Shown here one piece after another: positions 8,694-16,500 of a DNA stretch of 64,000 nt; positions within the stretch are counted from its first letter, which is position 1; every line of letters starts with the position of its first letter. The stretch comes from Tenacibaculum larymnensis (GTDB taxonomy: Bacteria; Bacteroidota; Bacteroidia; Flavobacteriales; Flavobacteriaceae). Both the position numbers and the translations under genes were made by a program. The notes below the pieces were generated by a model. It was not told the origin of the DNA, did not search any database, and was given only the letters and a program-made list of their open reading frames with translations. The stretch is taken from positions 248,001 through 312,000 of the forward strand of contig NZ_JAIWJY010000001.1 of NCBI RefSeq assembly GCF_028829235.1, read 5' to 3'.

Positions 8694-8716
8694 ACCACGC
8701 GTTGCGTGGTTTTTTC
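8694..8716 (+). terminator. Orphan plus-strand terminator
   Basis: ACCACGC / GCGTGGT hairpin with a 3-nt loop and then a T run. The T run is on the plus strand, yet no plus-strand gene lies upstream until 7229, past two minus-strand genes. See the matching finding. Confidence 0.6.
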
Positions 8717-8718
8717 TT

Positions 8719-9564
8719 TTATAAGCTATAGCTTCTTTTAAATTGTTTTGGCGATTGCCCAGTAGATTTTGTAAAAAATCGAGAAAAGTACGCAGGGTCA
8801 TTGAATCCTAAATCAAAAGCAACTTCTTTAATAGAATCATCTGTATATAACAACAACCTTTTTGCTTCGGTAATAATTCTGTTTTTTATAAAATCACTTG
8901 GTGTTTCTGTTCCTATTTTTTGAAGGTGTTTGGTTAAGGATTTTGGTGATAAACCTAATCGATAGGCGTATTCTGTAACTCGGTGTATCTTTTTAAAATT
9001 TTGTTCTACCAATAAACTAAAATCTTTAAAAAGCTTGGTTTCTACACTCTCCTTTACAACATCTTTTTCTTTTTTTATCCGTACAGAATATACAATAAAT
9101 TGTTTTAAAAGCGATTGTAACATATCGTATTGCGCTGTTTCTTCTAACTCAAACTCCTCTATTAAATTTTGAAGAATAAAATCTAATTTTGAGACTTCTT
9201 TTCCTGAAGGTACTACAAAAGGTGTTTCATATATATTATTAAACAATACTCCATTACACGATACCTCAGCATCGTGCGTTTGAATACAGTAAAAATCTCT
9301 AGTAAAACTAAGTTGATAAGCTTCTTTAATTTTTTCTGATTCTACTGAAAACACTTGTCCTGGTGATAAAAAAAACAATACTCCATCTTCAAAAGAATAA
9401 CTTTTAAAATCGATGTTATATCTACCTGTTCCTTCTTTTATCCAAAATACTTTGTATTGATCTATTTGCTGTGGTGAGTTTACCACACATAGTTCTTCAA
9501 ACTGAACTGTTTGTAACGAAAAAATATTTTGATAGGAATAGTTTTGAATATCTTGTACCGCCAT
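8719..9564 (-). CDS. AraC-family transcriptional regulator
   Basis: A 281-residue regulator with an N-terminal cupin-like sensing domain (residues about 15-140, including YNIDFKSYSFEDGVLFFLSPGQ) and a C-terminal AraC double helix-turn-helix (about 180-281: EYAYRLGLSPKSLTKHLQK and EVAFDLGFNDPAYFSRFF, then STGQSPKQFKR). It lies upstream of, and on the same strand as, the miniprotein-AhpD unit, which is a plausible target. The inducer is unknown. Confidence 0.9.
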   Translation of the reverse strand: MAVQDIQNYSYQNIFSLQTVQFEELCVVNSPQQIDQYKVFWIKEGTGRYNIDFKSYSFEDGVLFFLSPGQVFSVESEKIKEAYQLSFTRDFYCIQTHDAEVSCNGVLFNNIYETPFVVPSGKEVSKLDFILQNLIEEFELEETAQYDMLQSLLKQFIVYSVRIKKEKDVVKESVETKLFKDFSLLVEQNFKKIHRVTEYAYRLGLSPKSLTKHLQKIGTETPSDFIKNRIITEAKRLLLYTDDSIKEVAFDLGFNDPAYFSRFFTKSTGQSPKQFKRSYSL

Positions 9565-9625
9565 TTATACATAGTTTTATCGTTTGTCGAAAAAAACAGG
9601 AAGAGCTGACAAGTTTTTAAACCTT

Positions 9626-9679
9626 AAAATTCGTTTTAAAATCCGAATAACTTATAATTCGGGTTTTAAAACGAATTTT
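9626..9679. terminator. Large hairpin at the distal edge of the accessory cluster
   Basis: Arms 9626-9648 and 9657-9679 are complementary at 22 of 23 positions around an 8-nt loop; the single mismatch could be a wobble pair in RNA. It lies 29 bp past the stop of the last cluster gene (minus strand) and upstream of the AraC gene, so it most likely terminates the fibre operon. Confidence 0.8.
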
Positions 9680-9707
9680 CAACTTCTGTGATTGAATATT
9701 AATTCTT

Positions 9708-10307
9708 TTAATTAAACAATCGGTAACCTAACCCAATGTTATGGGTGAGTTGATTGAGTTGGTTGATATTTACTCGGTAACTAGCGAACCATTTTCCTTT
9801 TCGGTTGTATTGCAATCCGAAACTGAGGTTGTCAAAGGTTTGTGGATTTCCTCCTATCTCGGTAAAGAGATACAAGCCACTTCTGTAGGTTTTTGGATAC
9901 TCAATCGTTTTGGTAATGGTTATTTCTCGTGGTACTTTGAGTTTATACGATAACTGACTATCTAACAATTTTCCTTTTACCAAATCGTAGTTATAAATTT
10001 CTATATCGGCATTCTTTAAGGTATCTCGGTATATTTTTGCGGCTACATAGTCGGTAGTGTCTTTGATAAAAATGGTGTCTTTTACAACATTAGTTACATC
10101 ATTTTTATACACATACACTTTTTGGTATTTAATGGTTTGTACTTTAAACGTATCTATTTTGGTTTGCCAAACCGTATCTTTTACTACGGTTATTTTTGGG
10201 GTTTGTGGGTTTGTTTTTTGATATCTTTTATTAAAAAGATTGACAAGTAACAGCACTATAATAACCCCCAATAGCAACCTATCGGTTTTGTTATTAAAAA
10301 AATTCAT
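9708..10307 (-). CDS. Membrane-anchored coiled protein (DUF6808-like) at end of fibre cluster
   Basis: A 199-residue protein with a single N-terminal membrane anchor (RLLLGVIIVLLLVNLF, residues 10-25) followed by a periplasmic part rich in charged and beta-prone sequence (VKDTVWQTKIDTFKVQTIKYQKVYV) and a C-terminal end (GLQYNRKGKWFASYRV, NIGLGYRLF) that resembles outer-membrane beta strands. Similar small anchors accompany phage or fibre loci in Bacteroidota; I compare it to DUF6808 from memory only. Its position as the last gene after the fibres might suit a spanin-like or envelope role, which is speculative. Confidence 0.55.
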   Translation of the reverse strand: MNFFNNKTDRLLLGVIIVLLLVNLFNKRYQKTNPQTPKITVVKDTVWQTKIDTFKVQTIKYQKVYVYKNDVTNVVKDTIFIKDTTDYVAAKIYRDTLKNADIEIYNYDLVKGKLLDSQLSYKLKVPREITITKTIEYPKTYRSGLYLFTEIGGNPQTFDNLSFGLQYNRKGKWFASYRVNINQLNQLTHNIGLGYRLFN

Positions 10308-10364
10308 GATGTTTTTGTTTTAGCGTTTAGAAAAATGTTTGTCAGTTCAAAGAGCAAAGGATGA

Positions 10365-10465
10365 GTGACGAGAAACCTCTTAAAGATGAGATTTCTCCTC
10401 GATTGCTTCGCAACATACTTTCAATCAAAATATATTTTGATTTCAGTAGCGATCGAAATGACACA
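10365..10465. repeat. Possible dispersed intergenic repeat
   Basis: The stretch around GAGATTTCTCCTCGATTGC and ATCGAAATGACAC looks like a repeat type I remember from flavobacterial intergenic regions. It lies between the last two cluster genes. A genome self-comparison would be needed to confirm it. Confidence 0.3.
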
Positions 10466-10483
10466 GAACACTAAAAATTACTT

Positions 10484-10519
10484 GAAAAAGAACCACTAAA
10501 AACTGATATTAGTGGTTAG
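10484..10519 (-). terminator. Terminator after fibre gene 4
   Basis: AACCACTAA / TTAGTGGTT hairpin with a T run on the minus strand. It has the same layout as the hairpins at 12295, 13803, 14570 and 15311, but the paired bases have changed together. Confidence 0.8.
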
Positions 10520-10533
10520 ACTTTGGTTGTTCA

Positions 10534-12255
10534 TTATGGAGTGTATACATTTGTAATGTATGTTCCTGATATATTTATAATTCCTCCAGTTATAGTGTTA
10601 GATGAAAATATCTGTAAATTACTACCATCTAAAGTTGTTTGCCTATGAAAAGCTATATTATTAGATGTTGACCTATACGCATGTACACTATAAAAAGTTG
10701 CTGAATTACCATAAAATGTACCAACATTAAAAGCATCATCAGCATTTAAAATAAAAGGTAAACCTGTTGTTTGTATTTCCATTCTGGATGTAGAAGGAGT
10801 TCCAGAAGTATTTATATCAGATAATTGAATAGTAAAAAAAACTTTATTTCCTGTTCTAATATATCTAGCCTCTTTAACAGTTATAGAATATGTTGCTCCT
10901 CCTCCTGTATCAATTAAAGTAGGCGTAAAAGTCCCTTCCTCATAAAAATTAGCTTTCATTAGTCCTGCATTGATAGCGTCTGCTGCTGGAATTACAGCAT
11001 TTGTTCCCGATTCTGATTCAACTGTTCCTTGTGTTGCTGAAGGCGTGTATGTTAGATTTGTTGATCCGCCGCCACCAGCTGCATTGATTATTGGATTTAA
11101 TGGATCAGTATTATCAATTGTCACGTTTGTTCCAGCAACCACCGATTGAACACCGTTAGGTTTAGCGTGTGGTAAAATATCTTCACCTTGCAATATATTT
11201 GAAGGTGAAGTACTGAATGAGGATGTCAAAGCAGTTCCGAATTCCCATCCTGAATTCAAAACAGTAGGATCGAAATTTGCAGCTATTCTATCATGCACAG
11301 TGATGTTGTCAACAGACACAACCCATTGCCTATAATTATTAGGCTCTGAAAGGTTTTTAATCCCAATTGATGATTTTCCATTGTAATTTTCAAAATAAAA
11401 AGCCCATTCACTAGTGTTATCAGACGTTAATAACGTCACGTGTTTATTATTAAAACCTCCTGAACCGTTAGTTTCAAACTGCAGATTTGCTTTTACATAA
11501 TTCGGCTGGTTTACCTCTAAAAAATAGACATCCATACTATAATGCAATCTTCTATTATCTGGTATAGATATGTACTCTAATCTATTACTGCCAGACCCGC
11601 TAGAAGCAAAGTAATTAAAACTATCTATCGGGTCTATTGAAAAAGACGGAAACCCATTAGTACCTGAATTTCTGTGTATGTTTGGGTAATAAACATCGTT
11701 TGTCGTATCGTAATACCCTGTTCTTTTATCTATCAATGAAGAATATTTAATCTCACCATTTTCATCTGCAAAATCAATGCTTGAGCCTGATGAATTTATT
11801 ACTGGTTGTGACGGATCTGTAGTATCAATTGTAATATTTGAGCCTGCTTGGTATTGTGGAACAGTATCTTTCAAATTACTTAAATCTACCGTAAACGTAG
11901 AATTATCATCACGTGTAAACGTAGCTAACCCATTGGTATCAACAGTTCCCGAAACCAACCTTGCTAGGTTGGTATTATCTAAGTACGGTGTTAAATCAAT
12001 TTGTGATACACTTACTCCGTCTTTTAATAAATCAACGGTATTAGTTCCAGAAATGGGTGATAAGCTATATTCAGGTACTTGCTGTTCAGAAGCTACACTT
12101 ACCTCTCCTGTTTCGTCAATTACGAATCTGCGATTCGCTTCTCCTTCTGGTTGTTTTGCATCGATATAGCTATCAATTAAATCGGCATATTGTTGTTGTG
12201 TAGGCTTATCGCCTGTTTCAAAAAATTGTTTTAAGGTTTCTTTGTTTTGTTTCAT
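10534..12255 (-). CDS. Fibre-like protein 4 (adaptor plus long variable shaft and head)
   Basis: A 573-residue protein whose first roughly 130 residues are almost identical to those of the 453-residue neighbour: MKQNKETLKQFFETGDKPTQ, then a shared ILDxYID/EGEANRRFVIDE segment and LKDTVPQ. Two copies of an AGxNxTIDxTDPxxPxI linker follow (near 145 and 370), separated by a beta-rich, glycine/serine-rich domain. The C-terminus (EGTFTPTLIDTGG onward) looks like a compact beta head. This is the usual build of a receptor-binding tail fibre: fixed attachment end, variable binding end. It is preceded by a conserved leader and terminator. Confidence 0.7.
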   Translation of the reverse strand: MKQNKETLKQFFETGDKPTQQQYADLIDSYIDAKQPEGEANRRFVIDETGEVSVASEQQVPEYSLSPISGTNTVDLLKDGVSVSQIDLTPYLDNTNLARLVSGTVDTNGLATFTRDDNSTFTVDLSNLKDTVPQYQAGSNITIDTTDPSQPVINSSGSSIDFADENGEIKYSSLIDKRTGYYDTTNDVYYPNIHRNSGTNGFPSFSIDPIDSFNYFASSGSGSNRLEYISIPDNRRLHYSMDVYFLEVNQPNYVKANLQFETNGSGGFNNKHVTLLTSDNTSEWAFYFENYNGKSSIGIKNLSEPNNYRQWVVSVDNITVHDRIAANFDPTVLNSGWEFGTALTSSFSTSPSNILQGEDILPHAKPNGVQSVVAGTNVTIDNTDPLNPIINAAGGGGSTNLTYTPSATQGTVESESGTNAVIPAADAINAGLMKANFYEEGTFTPTLIDTGGGATYSITVKEARYIRTGNKVFFTIQLSDINTSGTPSTSRMEIQTTGLPFILNADDAFNVGTFYGNSATFYSVHAYRSTSNNIAFHRQTTLDGSNLQIFSSNTITGGIINISGTYITNVYTP

Positions 12256-12259
12256 TTTT

Positions 12260-12333
12260 TGTTCTTTTTTATCGTTTTTAAATTTGTTTTTGATAAAAAA
12301 GAGCCGCTAAAAACTGTACTTGTTAGGGGCTAG
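12260..12333 (-). promoter_or_regulatory. Fibre cassette leader: terminator and alternative hairpin
   Basis: In minus-strand order: AGCCCCTAA / TTAGCGGCT terminator stem, T run ending TCTTTTTTATC, an 18-nt spacer, GATAAAAAAGA, then the ATG. The T run and the last element are exactly complementary over 11 bases, so the terminator tail can pair with the leader of the next gene. The same layout is present before four genes. Confidence 0.7.
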
Positions 12334-12402
12334 ACTTTATTAATTTTGATGGTGAATAATTAAAATAGACTTAAATTCTTTGTCTCTTAAATATTATTCT
12401 TT

Positions 12403-13764
12403 TTAATAAACACTATAAGATAGCAACACTTTAATGTTAGTTGGGTCTGTCCCACTTGGATCAAATCTAATACTACTTGAGGTTATTGGATTTGAGTCTT
12501 CTTTTAATTGAGTTATAAATTTGATTGTACTATTTACTTTGTCAATTGACACTCCTATTTCGGTTCCACTTGAATAGTTGATAGAATTTGCACCACTGCC
12601 TCCTTTAAAATAAATTACATTCTGAGAAATTAACTCTGTATTTAAAGTTGTTGGAACTGGCAAAGAAATGTTATACCCCTTTCCATCATTAGTAATATAT
12701 TCAAAGTCTTGTAACTCAATAATTACATGAACAATACCCAAGCTTTCAAAATACACTCCTTTATATGTAGGCACAGAAATTTCAGTGGTGTCAGCCTTTA
12801 AAATTGGGGTATATGTTTTTTTACTATTATTTTTTATTTGAACCTCTTTTTCAGCAGAATTATACACAAAGTTTTCATCAAACTGAAGTTCCTTTGTTTT
12901 GAATTGTTCTACTCCGTTGTTATCTAAAATAGCTAACTCATTGACTCCTTTAACTGAGTTTAGTGCCATTTTTACAGTTCTTGTCCCCTCCGAAGAAAAT
13001 ATCTGAGAACCACCTTTATTTAAAAACTTAAAAGAATTAAAGTTTTGTATGCTAAAATCATCTGTTCTTTGCAAAAGAGCGCGACCGTTTGTGTACATCA
13101 TGCAAAGATCACTATTATTAGCTATGTCCAAAATCCCTTCAGTGCTTCCTATATCTTTAGAAAAAAACACATAAGTAGCTGTAGGCATTAAAACAGCATA
13201 TATTTTTTTAAAACTAAAGTCTAAACCATCCAAATCGTTGGTTTGTTTTTCATAAGTAGTAACACTGTAACTTTCTACTTCTTCTATCAAAACATTTAAA
13301 AAGTACCTAGGATTATTTTTAATATAATCTAGCTTAGTTGGATCTGTTTGATTAAAATCTGCCTGTATCTGGGTATCTTTCAAATTACTCAAATCTACTG
13401 TAAACGTAGAGTTATCGTCTCGTGTAAACGTTGCCAATCCATTGGCATCAACAGTACCTGATACCAATCGCGCTAAATTCGTATTGTCTAAATACGGTGT
13501 TAAGTCAATTTGTGAGACACTTATTCCGTCTTTTAATAAATCAACAGTATTGGTTCCAGAAATAGGTGACAATGTATATTCAGGTACTTGTTGCTCAGAA
13601 GCTACACTTACCTCTCCTAATTCGTCAATGACAAACCTGCGGTTTGCCTCTCCTTCTGGTTGTTTTGCATCGATATAACTATCAATTAAATCGGCATATT
13701 GTTGTTGTGTTGGCTTATCGCCTGTTTCAAAAAATTGTTTTAAAGTTTCTTTGTTTTGTTTCAT
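12403..13764 (-). CDS. Fibre-like protein 3
   Basis: A 453-residue protein sharing its first roughly 130 residues with the 573-residue neighbour (the two DNA sequences are also nearly alike there), then diverging abruptly after DLSNLKDT. The variable part is beta-rich; it includes a coiled linker near residue 150 and a C-terminal head (KTYTPILKADTTEISVP onward) with the same YTP opening as its neighbours. It probably binds a surface receptor of the target cell. The sharp end of similarity suggests module exchange. No enzymatic motif was recognised. Confidence 0.7.
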   Translation of the reverse strand: MKQNKETLKQFFETGDKPTQQQYADLIDSYIDAKQPEGEANRRFVIDELGEVSVASEQQVPEYTLSPISGTNTVDLLKDGISVSQIDLTPYLDNTNLARLVSGTVDANGLATFTRDDNSTFTVDLSNLKDTQIQADFNQTDPTKLDYIKNNPRYFLNVLIEEVESYSVTTYEKQTNDLDGLDFSFKKIYAVLMPTATYVFFSKDIGSTEGILDIANNSDLCMMYTNGRALLQRTDDFSIQNFNSFKFLNKGGSQIFSSEGTRTVKMALNSVKGVNELAILDNNGVEQFKTKELQFDENFVYNSAEKEVQIKNNSKKTYTPILKADTTEISVPTYKGVYFESLGIVHVIIELQDFEYITNDGKGYNISLPVPTTLNTELISQNVIYFKGGSGANSINYSSGTEIGVSIDKVNSTIKFITQLKEDSNPITSSSIRFDPSGTDPTNIKVLLSYSVY

Positions 13765-13840
13765 TTTTGATCTTTTTTATCGTTTTTAAATTGTTTTTGA
13801 TAAAAAAGAGCCGCTAAAAACTGTATTGTTAGAGGCTAGA
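13765..13840 (-). promoter_or_regulatory. Fibre cassette leader: terminator and alternative hairpin
   Basis: Same layout as at 12260-12333; the stem here is AGCCTCTAA / TTAGCGGCT with one mismatch, and the T run can pair with GATAAAAAAGA just before the ATG at 13764. Confidence 0.7.
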
Positions 13841-13871
13841 CTTTTGTTTTTTTTATTACTGGATTTAGAAA

Positions 13872-14528
13872 TTATATATCAATTCTAGGAATCCTTCCTT
13901 CTAAAGCTATAATATAATTGACTGCCAAATAAGGTTGCATATTGTTATGAGGTAGATTACTCCCTGTTTCATTAATATTAACCGAAACACCATTTTCTGC
14001 CATTTCTATATTAGAGCTATTAGTAAAAATATTAGGGTACACAATATTTGATCTATCTATTTCTGTTCTTGCTACAGCTAAATAATTTCCTTCTGGAATA
14101 TCCGTAGTACCCTCCATGTCAGATGCTTTTATAGTACCATAACCTGAATGAGTATGTGAAGGCATTTCTTCTCCTGTTAAGACATGATTTTCTTCTCCTC
14201 CTTTTTCCCCTAATAAATATTCTGTTAATTCTGGGTTACTTCCTACTCCCAAAGGGGTTCTTCCTCGTAAGTCAGGTAAAGAAAAAGTTAATATCCCATC
14301 TCCTCCATAAATATTTCCTATCAAATTAAACAACTCTTGGTACTCTTCTATATTGAGTAGTTGTCCATCACATTTTGCCCACCCTTGTGGTACAATATTA
14401 AAGCCTATCATTTTAATTTCCCCCATAAAAGGTGTATTCATAGTATCGATTAAATCGGAATACTGTTCTTGAGTAGGTTTATCGCCTGTTTCAAAAAATT
14501 GCTTTAATATTTCTTTGTTTTGTTTCAT
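13872..14528 (-). CDS. Fibre-like protein 2 with phage tail collar domain
   Basis: A 218-residue protein. The first 29 residues are the shared adaptor (MKQNKEILKQFFETGDKPTQ), then the sequence switches to a phage tail collar domain (Pfam PF07484 type): GEIKMIGFNIVPQGWAKCDG, then LFNLIGNIYGGDG and FSLPDLRGRTPLG (residues about 35-90). The rest carries the usual histidine-rich PSHTHSGYG segment. Collar-domain proteins form the tips of tail fibres and of microcystin-dependent proteins. It is the shortest sharer of the adaptor in this array. Confidence 0.85.
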   Translation of the reverse strand: MKQNKEILKQFFETGDKPTQEQYSDLIDTMNTPFMGEIKMIGFNIVPQGWAKCDGQLLNIEEYQELFNLIGNIYGGDGILTFSLPDLRGRTPLGVGSNPELTEYLLGEKGGEENHVLTGEEMPSHTHSGYGTIKASDMEGTTDIPEGNYLAVARTEIDRSNIVYPNIFTNSSNIEMAENGVSVNINETGSNLPHNNMQPYLAVNYIIALEGRIPRIDI

Positions 14529-14606
14529 TTTTGTTCTTTTTTATCGTTTTTAAATTTTTATTTTTTGATAAAAAAGAGCCGCTAAAAACTGTATTTGTTA
14601 GGGGCT
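14529..14606 (-). promoter_or_regulatory. Fibre cassette leader: terminator and alternative hairpin
   Basis: Same layout as the other fibre leaders: AGCCCCTAA / TTAGCGGCT stem, T run, and a complementary GATAAAAAAGA before the ATG at 14528. Confidence 0.7.
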
Positions 14607-14656
14607 AGACTTTGTAATTATTTCAAATATTAATTTTTATTTTTAATACAATACAA

Positions 14657-15274
14657 CTAGCTTAATATCTCCTTTGATGTATATGAGAAGTTTATATATA
14701 ATGTTTCATTATCCCAAACTCTATCTTTAATATTTACTCTTCCTAAATCATGTCTTACATAACAACCATAATTCTCATGAGCTTGTATATTATAAACGGT
14801 TCCTGAGACGGAGACACCAATAGGGAAACCGTCAATGTTAGGTGCTATATATACTTCTCCATAAGTAGCTTGACCATCAGACGTTACACCTGATAGTATC
14901 ATATCAACAAAAACACGGTCTCCAATAGTATAATACTCACCTTTTACTTGTTGTACTGAAAACAAAGATCCTGTAGTAAAAAAACTAGGTGTAAATACAC
15001 CTTCTGTAATATTAACTCTAGGAGCTGCACTAATCACTGGTTGTAAAGGATCTGTTTCATCAATCATAATATTAGTTCCTGCTTGGTAAGTTGGTACTTG
15101 CTGTTCAGAAGCTATACTTACTTCTCCTAATTCGTCAATAACAAACCTTCGGTTTGCTTCTCCTTCGGGTTGTTTGGCGTCGATATAACTATCAATTAAA
15201 TCGGAATACTGCTCTTGAGTAGGTCTATCGCCTGTTTCAAAAAATTGCTTTAAGGTTTCTTTGTTTTGTTTCAT
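14657..15274 (-). CDS. Fibre-like protein 1
   Basis: A 205-residue protein with the shared adaptor over about 60 residues (through EGEANRRFVIDELGEVS), one AGTNIMIDETDPLQPVI linker, and a C-terminal beta head opening with GVFTPSFFTTGS. It is the simplest form of the array: adaptor, one linker, one head. It is the first fibre gene after the holin and is likely part of the receptor-binding set. Confidence 0.7.
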   Translation of the reverse strand: MKQNKETLKQFFETGDRPTQEQYSDLIDSYIDAKQPEGEANRRFVIDELGEVSIASEQQVPTYQAGTNIMIDETDPLQPVISAAPRVNITEGVFTPSFFTTGSLFSVQQVKGEYYTIGDRVFVDMILSGVTSDGQATYGEVYIAPNIDGFPIGVSVSGTVYNIQAHENYGCYVRHDLGRVNIKDRVWDNETLYINFSYTSKEILS

Positions 15275-15346
15275 TTTTGTTCTTTTTTATCGTTTTTAAA
15301 TTTGTTTTTGATAAAAAAGAGTCGCTAAAAAGAGTGTTAGCGACTA
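15275..15346 (-). promoter_or_regulatory. Fibre cassette leader: terminator and alternative hairpin
   Basis: Terminator stem AGTCGCTAA / TTAGCGACT is perfect here and lies just past the holin stop; the T run can again pair with GATAAAAAAGA before the ATG at 15274. Confidence 0.75.
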
Positions 15347-15772
15347 AACTTTTTCTTTGTCGTTGTTTTTTTGTTTTTCGGTTGTTTGCTCTAAGGTACT
15401 TTGCATACCTGCTTGTTTTAACAAACTGTGCAATGCTTTAAAGGGGTTTACTCCATAAATTTTGTTGTAGTTTTCTAAAATTGACTTTGTTTCGGTAATA
15501 GCTATAAATCCTGCTATTATTTTTAAAAAAGGAACTTCATTTACAATGTGCTTTTCTAAAAAATAAGCTGATATTATTACCAAGTTATAAATAACAAACT
15601 TAGAAATGGTATGTCCAATTCGTTCGCTTTTTATAGGTATTTGTAATTTTAAAGAGGCATAGGCTCCTGTAATAAAATCAACTACTATTAGTAACATCAT
15701 GGTAGTTAACACTCCATTTAAAGGCGACAGTAAAGCAAGCAACCAAAAAATGAAATGCGAAAATTTATCCAT
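15344..15772 (-). CDS. Phage-type holin
   Basis: A 142-residue membrane protein with three or four hydrophobic segments and the typical phage_holin_4/TIGR01593 layout: LLIVVDFITGAYASLK, IPIKSERIGHTISKF and a helix ending IAGFIAITETKSILEN. The C-terminal tail is charged. Holins form lesions in the inner membrane that let the lysis enzyme reach the wall. Its ATG overlaps the end of the hydrolase gene by 8 bp, a coupled lysis pair. Confidence 0.85.
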   Translation of the reverse strand: MDKFSHFIFWLLALLSPLNGVLTTMMLLIVVDFITGAYASLKLQIPIKSERIGHTISKFVIYNLVIISAYFLEKHIVNEVPFLKIIAGFIAITETKSILENYNKIYGVNPFKALHSLLKQAGMQSTLEQTTEKQKNNDKEKV

Positions 15773-16196
15773 TCTTTTTTAGTTTTCTAAAGTCTAATAC
15801 CCTGTTTTTAGGATATGCTTTAATACTTACACTATTTCCTTGATTACCACCTAATAGGTATACATATCGTCGGGTTTCTTTAATTAAGAACCCAACATGT
15901 CCTTTCCAGCTATTAGGGTTTTCTCTCCATAAAACCACCACATCTCCTGGTTCTGGATTTGTAGTAGAGTTTCCTACCGACAACCAACTGCGTGCTGTTA
16001 GCTGGTTTGTGTGTTCATAACCTGCTTTTTTAGCTACCCAATTTGCAAAGGCACTGCACCAAGCGGTTTCATCTTTAAACTTTCCTCCATCAAAACCTAA
16101 TGAAGTAAAATAGTTTACAATTTGAGGATGATCTTTTGAGCCTTTCACCTCTTTGACTCCGTATTGCGATAACGCTACTGATATTAAATTATTCAT
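15765..16196 (-). CDS. TIGR02594/CHAP-type peptidoglycan hydrolase (lysin)
   Basis: About 143 residues. The frame extends to a TTG at 16232, but the ATG at 16196 (MNNLISVALSQYGV) fits the family start better. It is a NlpC/P60-CHAP superfamily amidase or endopeptidase: catalytic Cys in DETAWCSAFANWVAKKAGY, His in WKGHVGFL and the GGNQGNSV segment typical of TIGR02594. It has no signal peptide, as expected for a holin-dependent lysin. It is the first gene after the promoter at 16355-16386. Confidence 0.85.
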   Translation of the reverse strand: MNNLISVALSQYGVKEVKGSKDHPQIVNYFTSLGFDGGKFKDETAWCSAFANWVAKKAGYEHTNQLTARSWLSVGNSTTNPEPGDVVVLWRENPNSWKGHVGFLIKETRRYVYLLGGNQGNSVSIKAYPKNRVLDFRKLKKNG

Positions 16197-16354
16197 ACAA
16201 ATGTTTAATTTTTTTAAAGCGCTTGCAGACAAAACTTGTAAGTTGTTGATTCTTTTTCTTTTTCCTAGACCTGAAAGGGGTTAATCATAACTTTTTTTCG
16301 TTTCTGCTTACATTAAAGATTAATAAATAACAATGAACTGTTAGAAAAGCAAGA

Positions 16355-16386
16355 CAAATATACAACATATTACAATTAAAAACAAA
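16355..16386 (-). promoter_or_regulatory. Promoter of lysis/fibre operon with repressor-like spacer
   Basis: On the minus strand, TTTG (16383-16386), exactly 20 bp, then TATATTTG (16355-16362), a perfect Bacteroidota promoter. The spacer contains TGTAATATGTTG, nearly the same as in the promoter of the 1183-residue gene at 24077-24108. Confidence 0.8.
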
Positions 16387-16403
16387 ACAAATTACAAATA
16401 TTT

Positions 16404-16413
16404 TGCATTATGT
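16404..16413 (+). promoter_or_regulatory. Candidate operator half-site
   Basis: TGCATTATGT lies 29 bp from the inverted ACATATTACA at 16365-16374. The same inverted pair occurs 30 bp apart at 24087-24136, by the repressor gene. Confidence 0.5.
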
Positions 16414-16462
16414 TTTAATTTAGAAGTATTCTTTAAAATTTACTATAACTTTTTACATAAAA

Positions 16463-16489
16463 AAAACCGCCTAAAATTTAGGCGGTTTT
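16463..16489 (-). terminator. Terminator after endonuclease V gene
   Basis: AAAACCGCCTAAA / TTTAGGCGGTTTT perfect hairpin, 12 bp after the endonuclease V stop, with a long T run on the minus strand. It separates the toxin operon from the lysis promoter. Confidence 0.85.
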
Positions 16490-16500
16490 GGTTTCAAATA

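Noticed and set aside
10534-15274. Diversity-generating retroelement driving fibre variation
   Set aside because: No reverse transcriptase gene and no template/variable repeat pair was found; differences are whole-domain, not scattered adenine changes.
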